64,000 nt of DNA from CAJCBL01 sp035298965. Lineage in GTDB: Bacteria > Verrucomicrobiota > Verrucomicrobiia > Opitutales > Opitutaceae. Both the position numbers and the translations under genes were made by a program. The notes beneath the pieces are model-generated. The model saw only the letters and a list, made by a program, of their open reading frames with translations, did not search any database and was not told where the DNA came from. Shown here piece by piece: positions 62,003-64,000 of the stretch (position 1 is its first letter; every line of letters starts with the position of its first letter). The DNA lies in contig DATGXO010000107.1 of the NCBI GenBank assembly GCA_035298965.1, positions 54,613 to 118,612 on the forward strand, read 5' to 3'.

Positions 62003-62656
62003 TCAGAAGCGGTATTCAGCGTAGCGGGCGACGGCTTGTGCCCGAGAGTGGACGTGAAGCTTCTCGTAAATTCGGCGGATATATGTGTTCACGGTATCGT
62101 GCCTGATCCCGAGCTTGTCCGCGATTTCCTTGTAGAGATAGCCCTGGGCTAGCAATACGAGCACTTCTGTCTCACGTTTGGAGAGTTCGTCGGCCGGTCT
62201 GGTTTTCGGCTGCGACTGATGAAGCGACTGCACGACCTTGCGGGCGATGTTGCTACTCATGGGTGAGCCACCGGAGTGGACCTCCCGCAATGCTTTGATC
62301 AGCGATTCACGCGGGGTGCATTTAAGCAGGTACCCGGTCGCACCAGCTGAGAGCGCATCGAACACATGCGTCGAGTCGTCGTACACGGTGAGCATCACAA
62401 ATTGGGTATCGGCGAGAGGCGGCTTCAATCGCCGGACGCACTCGATACCGCTGAGGCCGGGCAGATTGATGTCCACAATCGCAACATCCGGCTTGATTTG
62501 GAGAATCGGCTCCAAGGCGCTCTCAACATCGGAGAAGACCCCCGCGCAGGAGAAACCTTCGGCTTTCTGGATCCAAGACGTCAGTATCTCGCGAATCGGA
62601 ACGTCATCTTCGATGATGACGACCTTGATGTTCGATGGTTTGTCGGAGGTGGGCAT
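62003..62656 (-). CDS. LuxR/NarL-type response regulator (copy 2)
   Basis: This 217-residue protein is close to copy 1. The receiver has 'VVIIEDDVPIREIL' and phospho-acceptor Asp62 in 'VAIVDINLPGLSG'. The LuxR domain has 'LSKRETEVLVLLAQGYLYKEIADKLGI' and 'RIYEKLHVHSRAQAVARY'. It follows the second propeller kinase by 36 bases, with no overlap, unlike copy 1. It probably controls the second GH5/PEP-CTERM unit, which converges on it. Confidence 0.93.
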   Translation of the reverse strand: MPTSDKPSNIKVVIIEDDVPIREILTSWIQKAEGFSCAGVFSDVESALEPILQIKPDVAIVDINLPGLSGIECVRRLKPPLADTQFVMLTVYDDSTHVFDALSAGATGYLLKCTPRESLIKALREVHSGGSPMSSNIARKVVQSLHQSQPKTRPADELSKRETEVLVLLAQGYLYKEIADKLGIRHDTVNTYIRRIYEKLHVHSRAQAVARYAEYRF

Positions 62657-62692
62657 TGTGTTGTCCTGATCGTTCGGTCGGAGGCGACTGAA

Positions 62693-63925
62693 CTACAGTC
62701 GGTCGCTGTTGTTGGAGAGTGTTTGTCGCGAAGTCTGCTTGGGCACGGCGACCGTGAAAAGCACCGTGGTGCCTTGGCCGGGCAGCGAGGCGATTTCGCA
62801 GCGGCCCCCAATGCGGGAGATGCGCTTCTCGATGTTCCGAAGGCCATTCCCGGAGGTGATGCGATTGCCCGCGGCGGGCGCAGAGGCCGATGGCGCGCGC
62901 AAGCCGCGACCATTGTCTTGTACCGAAAGCTCCAGGTGATCGGCGCGCAGTTCGAGAGAGATCCGGATTTCGTCCGCCGCCGCGTGCTTCACTGCATTGT
63001 TGAGCGTCTCTTTGAAGGACAAGAAGAGGTTGTGGCGAAACTCCGCGGTGAGCGGCCAGGTCGGCACCGAGACGGGAATATTGAGGCGACAACGTACGTT
63101 TGCCGCGGACAGGAAATCGTGCGCAAATTTGCCCATGTAGTCGGCAAGGCTGTCGAGCGTATCGTGCTTGGGGTCGACCGCCCATACGATTTCGTCGAGA
63201 GATCGGGTGAGTTCGCGCGCGGTATTATAGATGCGGGACAGCGTTGCGGTGGTGCTTCCCGTTTCGGTCAGGTCGGAATCGACGGGCTGGCTCAACATCG
63301 CGATTCGGGAGAGGCTCGCTCCGATGTCGTCGTGGATGTCTTGGGCGATCCGGGTCCTCTCGCGCTCGACGGCGTGCTTGCGTTCGGCCTGCTCGATGCG
63401 ACGCTGCAGACGTTTCCGGGTGAGATACCGCGCAAACAGGGCGATGGCTGCTGCCGCGGCTAGCAACGTGCCTCCGATGAACCACCACGTGTGCCACAGA
63501 AAGGGATCGACGGTGAAGCCGAGTGTCGCCCCCTCTGAGTTCCAGACCCCGTCGTCATTGCAGGCGATCACCCGGAAGCTGTATGTGCCAGCGGGTAGGC
63601 GGCTGTAGAACGCTGTCCTTCTCGTGCTCGCGTCGACCCACTCGCTGTCGATCCCGTCGAGGCGGTATTTGAACCGAACTTTGTTTGGTGCGGCAAAGCT
63701 CAGCCCGGCGTAGCGAAACTCGAGCTGGCGATGGTCGGGTGGCAAAACTACTGGGGCTGCGGCGGTCGTGTGCGGGACTGCCGTGCCGTCCACAACGAAG
63801 GATTGGAGTATGACCGGCGGTGGTGTCTCATTCCGGCTGATCTGGTTGGGATCGACACAGACGAGCCCTTTGCTTGAGGCAAACCAGAGTCGACCGTCCG
63901 GAGTCTTGGCGGCACTGGCCTGCAA
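62693..63925 (-). CDS. Propeller-type sensor histidine kinase (copy 2), 5' part missing
   Basis: This is the C-terminal part of a kinase like copy 1: the end of the propeller region, a Y_Y_Y domain ('FKYRLDGIDSEWVDAS'), a membrane helix, HisKA_3 with His198 (counted from the TTG at 63923-63925) in 'IAQDIHDDIGASL', and an ATPase domain. Similarity to copy 1 continues to about 63950 ('GGLQASAAKTPDGRLW' against 'GGLQAAGCKTADGRLW') and then stops; the frame meets TAG at 63974-63976. No real start exists. It is either truncated in the genome or cut by a wrong assembly join. Confidence 0.75.
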   Translation of the reverse strand: MQASAAKTPDGRLWFASSKGLVCVDPNQISRNETPPPVILQSFVVDGTAVPHTTAAAPVVLPPDHRQLEFRYAGLSFAAPNKVRFKYRLDGIDSEWVDASTRRTAFYSRLPAGTYSFRVIACNDDGVWNSEGATLGFTVDPFLWHTWWFIGGTLLAAAAAIALFARYLTRKRLQRRIEQAERKHAVERERTRIAQDIHDDIGASLSRIAMLSQPVDSDLTETGSTTATLSRIYNTARELTRSLDEIVWAVDPKHDTLDSLADYMGKFAHDFLSAANVRCRLNIPVSVPTWPLTAEFRHNLFLSFKETLNNAVKHAAADEIRISLELRADHLELSVQDNGRGLRAPSASAPAAGNRITSGNGLRNIEKRISRIGGRCEIASLPGQGTTVLFTVAVPKQTSRQTLSNNSDRL

Positions 63926-63932
63926 CCCGCCG

Positions 63933-64000
63933 ATGAACTCGCTGGTGGGGACTCTCCTCGCCGGGTGCCAGGACTACAACTTCAACCCCGTCGGGAAGTG
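63933..64000 (+). CDS. Lipoprotein-like N-terminus at the window edge
   Basis: Reading the plus strand from ATG 63933 gives MNSLVGTLLAGCQDYNFNPV and then GK, with a lipobox 'LLAGC'. The words 'YNFNPVGK' resemble the start of secreted lipoproteins I associate with myxobacteria (von Willebrand-A type). The frame starts just where similarity of the kinase to its paralogue stops, so the true gene start could lie elsewhere in the foreign part. It is partial and of low certainty. Confidence 0.35.
   Translation, partial: MNSLVGTLLAGCQDYNFNPVGK

Noticed and set aside
1..64000. CRISPR arrays, tRNA or rRNA genes, intact insertion sequences
   Set aside because: No regularly spaced repeats, cloverleaf with CCA-like end, rRNA segment or transposase frame was found by reading both strands.

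Overview
The window is high-GC bacterial DNA, most likely from an Opitutaceae-type member of the Verrucomicrobiota. The basis is recognition of families rather than a marker gene. The TonB-dependent receptor has the 'SPFVVTAEED..GY' plug start common in that family. There are PEP-CTERM proteins together with an exosortase carrying an EpsI tail, and two-component systems with a periplasmic propeller sensor and a LuxR-type regulator. No rRNA, tRNA, CRISPR array or intact insertion sequence was seen. Most long open frames opposite real genes are GC-rich shadows.

Region A (1-16152, all on the minus strand) is an exopolysaccharide and surface-sorting operon. In transcription order it has a NusG/RfaH-like antiterminator, a 3' JUMPStart/ops-like element, an AbrB-type antitoxin and PIN toxin pair, a Wza-like exporter, a Wzc-like tyrosine autokinase, an exosortase/EpsI fusion, an outer-membrane beta-barrel protein, an O-antigen ligase-like protein, a Wzm/Wzt ABC transporter, and then glycosyltransferases (one fused to a methyltransferase) and a hexapeptide acyltransferase. 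The operon runs off the left edge.

Region B (17088-21195) holds folD and a membrane-bound hybrid sensor histidine kinase, separated by long gaps without recognisable genes.

Region C (21251-49305) looks like a xyloglucan utilisation locus. The minus strand encodes a GH31 alpha-xylosidase-like enzyme with a PA14-like insert, a GH2 beta-galactosidase, a GH12 endoglucanase/xyloglucanase, an SGNH esterase of the sialate O-acetylesterase/CE20 type, two GH29 fucosidases flanking a GH2 lipoprotein, a CE1-like esterase, and a LuxR-type response regulator with a propeller histidine kinase. Divergent from the kinase, the plus strand encodes a GH5 enzyme with CBM_X2/CBM46-like modules, a small PEP-CTERM protein and a large TonB-dependent receptor. 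Together they could cut xyloglucan at the surface, import oligosaccharides, and remove fucose, galactose, xylose and acetyl groups.

Region D (49465-58174) has an AraC-type regulator divergent from an MFS sugar transporter, a DUF5107/TPR protein and a GH2-like enzyme. It looks like a separate sugar-uptake operon.

Region E (58521-64000) repeats the four-gene set of region C: GH5, PEP-CTERM protein, response regulator and propeller kinase. The second kinase loses its 5' part near 63950, where similarity to the first kinase stops and an unrelated lipoprotein-like start appears on the other strand. The join may be a rearrangement or an assembly chimera.

The main leads are the duplicated GH5/PEP-CTERM/two-component module, with the sorting enzyme in the same window, and the ops-like element just after an RfaH-like gene.
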